NCBI RefSeq assembly: GCF_020520285.1
Contig: NZ_CP084742.1
Location: forward strand, 3,596,001 to 3,660,000
Direction of reading: 5' to 3'
DNA length: 64,000 nt
Source: Pseudomonas sp. L5B5
Lineage (GTDB): Bacteria; Pseudomonadota; Gammaproteobacteria; Pseudomonadales; Pseudomonadaceae
Shown here piece by piece: positions 63,686-64,000 of the stretch. A program made the position numbers and the translations under genes. How positions within the stretch are numbered: the first letter of the stretch is position 1; each line of letters opens with the position of its first letter. The notes under the pieces were generated by a model that searched no databases, was not told where the DNA came from, and saw only the letters and a program-made list of their open reading frames with translations.

Positions 63686-64000
63686 ACTGGATTCCCCTTG
63701 AGCAGCTCTTGCTCGGGACACAACGGCCACGGTGGGTCAGTGCCCATCCCGCCATCGATCTTGAATCCCTGCAGGCACGGGCGCTGAGCCTGGCCGCAGC
63801 GCTCCGGGAGCGGGGCGTGGAGCGCGTGGCGATCCACCTGGACGATGCGGTGGAACTGGCGGTGGCCCTGCTCGGGGCCTGGCGGGCCGGGGCCAGCGTG
63901 CTGCTGCCCGCCGACCTGCAAGCCAAGACTCGCCAACGCTGGACAGCCGAAGTGGACCTCTGGCTGACCGACCAGGACCCTCCTTTGCCTGCGCCCACCG
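63682..64000 (+). CDS. AMP-dependent acyl-ligase of the aryl-polyene-type cluster, 5' part only
   Basis: Only the first 106 codons are in the window, starting MNWIPLEQLLLGTQRPRWVS. The visible part has the N-terminal look of an acyl-CoA synthetase/AMP ligase (ALRERGVERVAIHLDDAVELAVALLGAWRAGASVLLP), equivalent to the segment that approaches the ATP-binding core. In aryl-polyene systems the ligase loads the aryl starter (4-hydroxybenzoate) onto an ACP. The call rests mainly on position and this short segment. Confidence 0.75.
   Translation, partial: MNWIPLEQLLLGTQRPRWVSAHPAIDLESLQARALSLAAALRERGVERVAIHLDDAVELAVALLGAWRAGASVLLPADLQAKTRQRWTAEVDLWLTDQDPPLPAPT

Overview
The window reads as chromosomal DNA of a Pseudomonas of the fluorescens group. 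It is high-GC throughout, the coding is dense, and the gene order closely follows what I remember of the P. aeruginosa block hldE-msbA-waaL-ssg-dnpA-mig14-wapH-wapO-waaP-waaG-waaC-waaF-glnE-aceEF-dipA-msrA-metY. Differences from that block (no ilvE between glnE and waaF, an inserted sulfotransferase/APS-kinase pair, an aryl-polyene cluster) point away from P. aeruginosa itself. I see no rRNA, tRNA, prophage, insertion sequence or CRISPR array.

Layout. (1) 1-4527, minus strand: a probable operon msbA, sulfotransferase, cysC-type APS kinase, hldE (cut by the left edge), i.e. lipid A-core export, sulfate activation and transfer, and heptose activation. (2) 4646-20626: a large LPS-core assembly region, nearly all minus strand with 1-17 nt overlaps: waaF, waaC, waaG, waaP, three more LPS-kinase-family genes, then wapO carbamoyltransferase, wapH, mig-14, dnpA, ssg, a glycosyltransferase and the O-antigen ligase. 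One more small kinase-like gene points the other way. (3) 20760-28695: glnE (minus) divergent from the pyruvate dehydrogenase genes aceE-aceF, with a pair of FadR/GntR-type operator-like dyads in front of aceE. (4) 29006-35496: the c-di-GMP protein DipA, MsrA, RlmJ, MetY and a DUF2165 membrane protein. (5) 35733-41632: divergent putP and trifunctional putA, with six GTTGCA sites between them. (6) 41823-50000: an acyl-CoA dehydrogenase, three chemoreceptor genes (two of them tandem copies with virtually identical signalling halves), and a two-gene unit encoding a ZapA-family protein and a short coiled-coil protein. (7) 50152-59956: NhaP2-type cation/proton antiporter, a large MscK-type mechanosensitive channel, SelO, a small membrane protein, two tandem paralogous lipoproteins of unknown function, and TrxC. 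(8) 60008-64000: an orphan ParA ATPase divergent from the first genes of an aryl-polyene-type fatty acid/polyketide cluster (chain-length factor, acyltransferase, two ACPs, membrane protein, AMP ligase cut by the right edge).

Working together: the left third builds, phosphorylates, carbamoylates and perhaps sulfates the LPS core. The centre handles pyruvate entry and proline catabolism. The right part concerns sensing, osmotic/ion balance and redox, and ends in a second outer-membrane lipid pathway. The least described items are the sulfation pair in the msbA-hldE unit, the tandem lipoprotein pair at 57517-59434 and the ZapA-like/coiled-coil pair at 45706-46235. All similarity statements come from reading the sequence and remembered family features; no database search was made.
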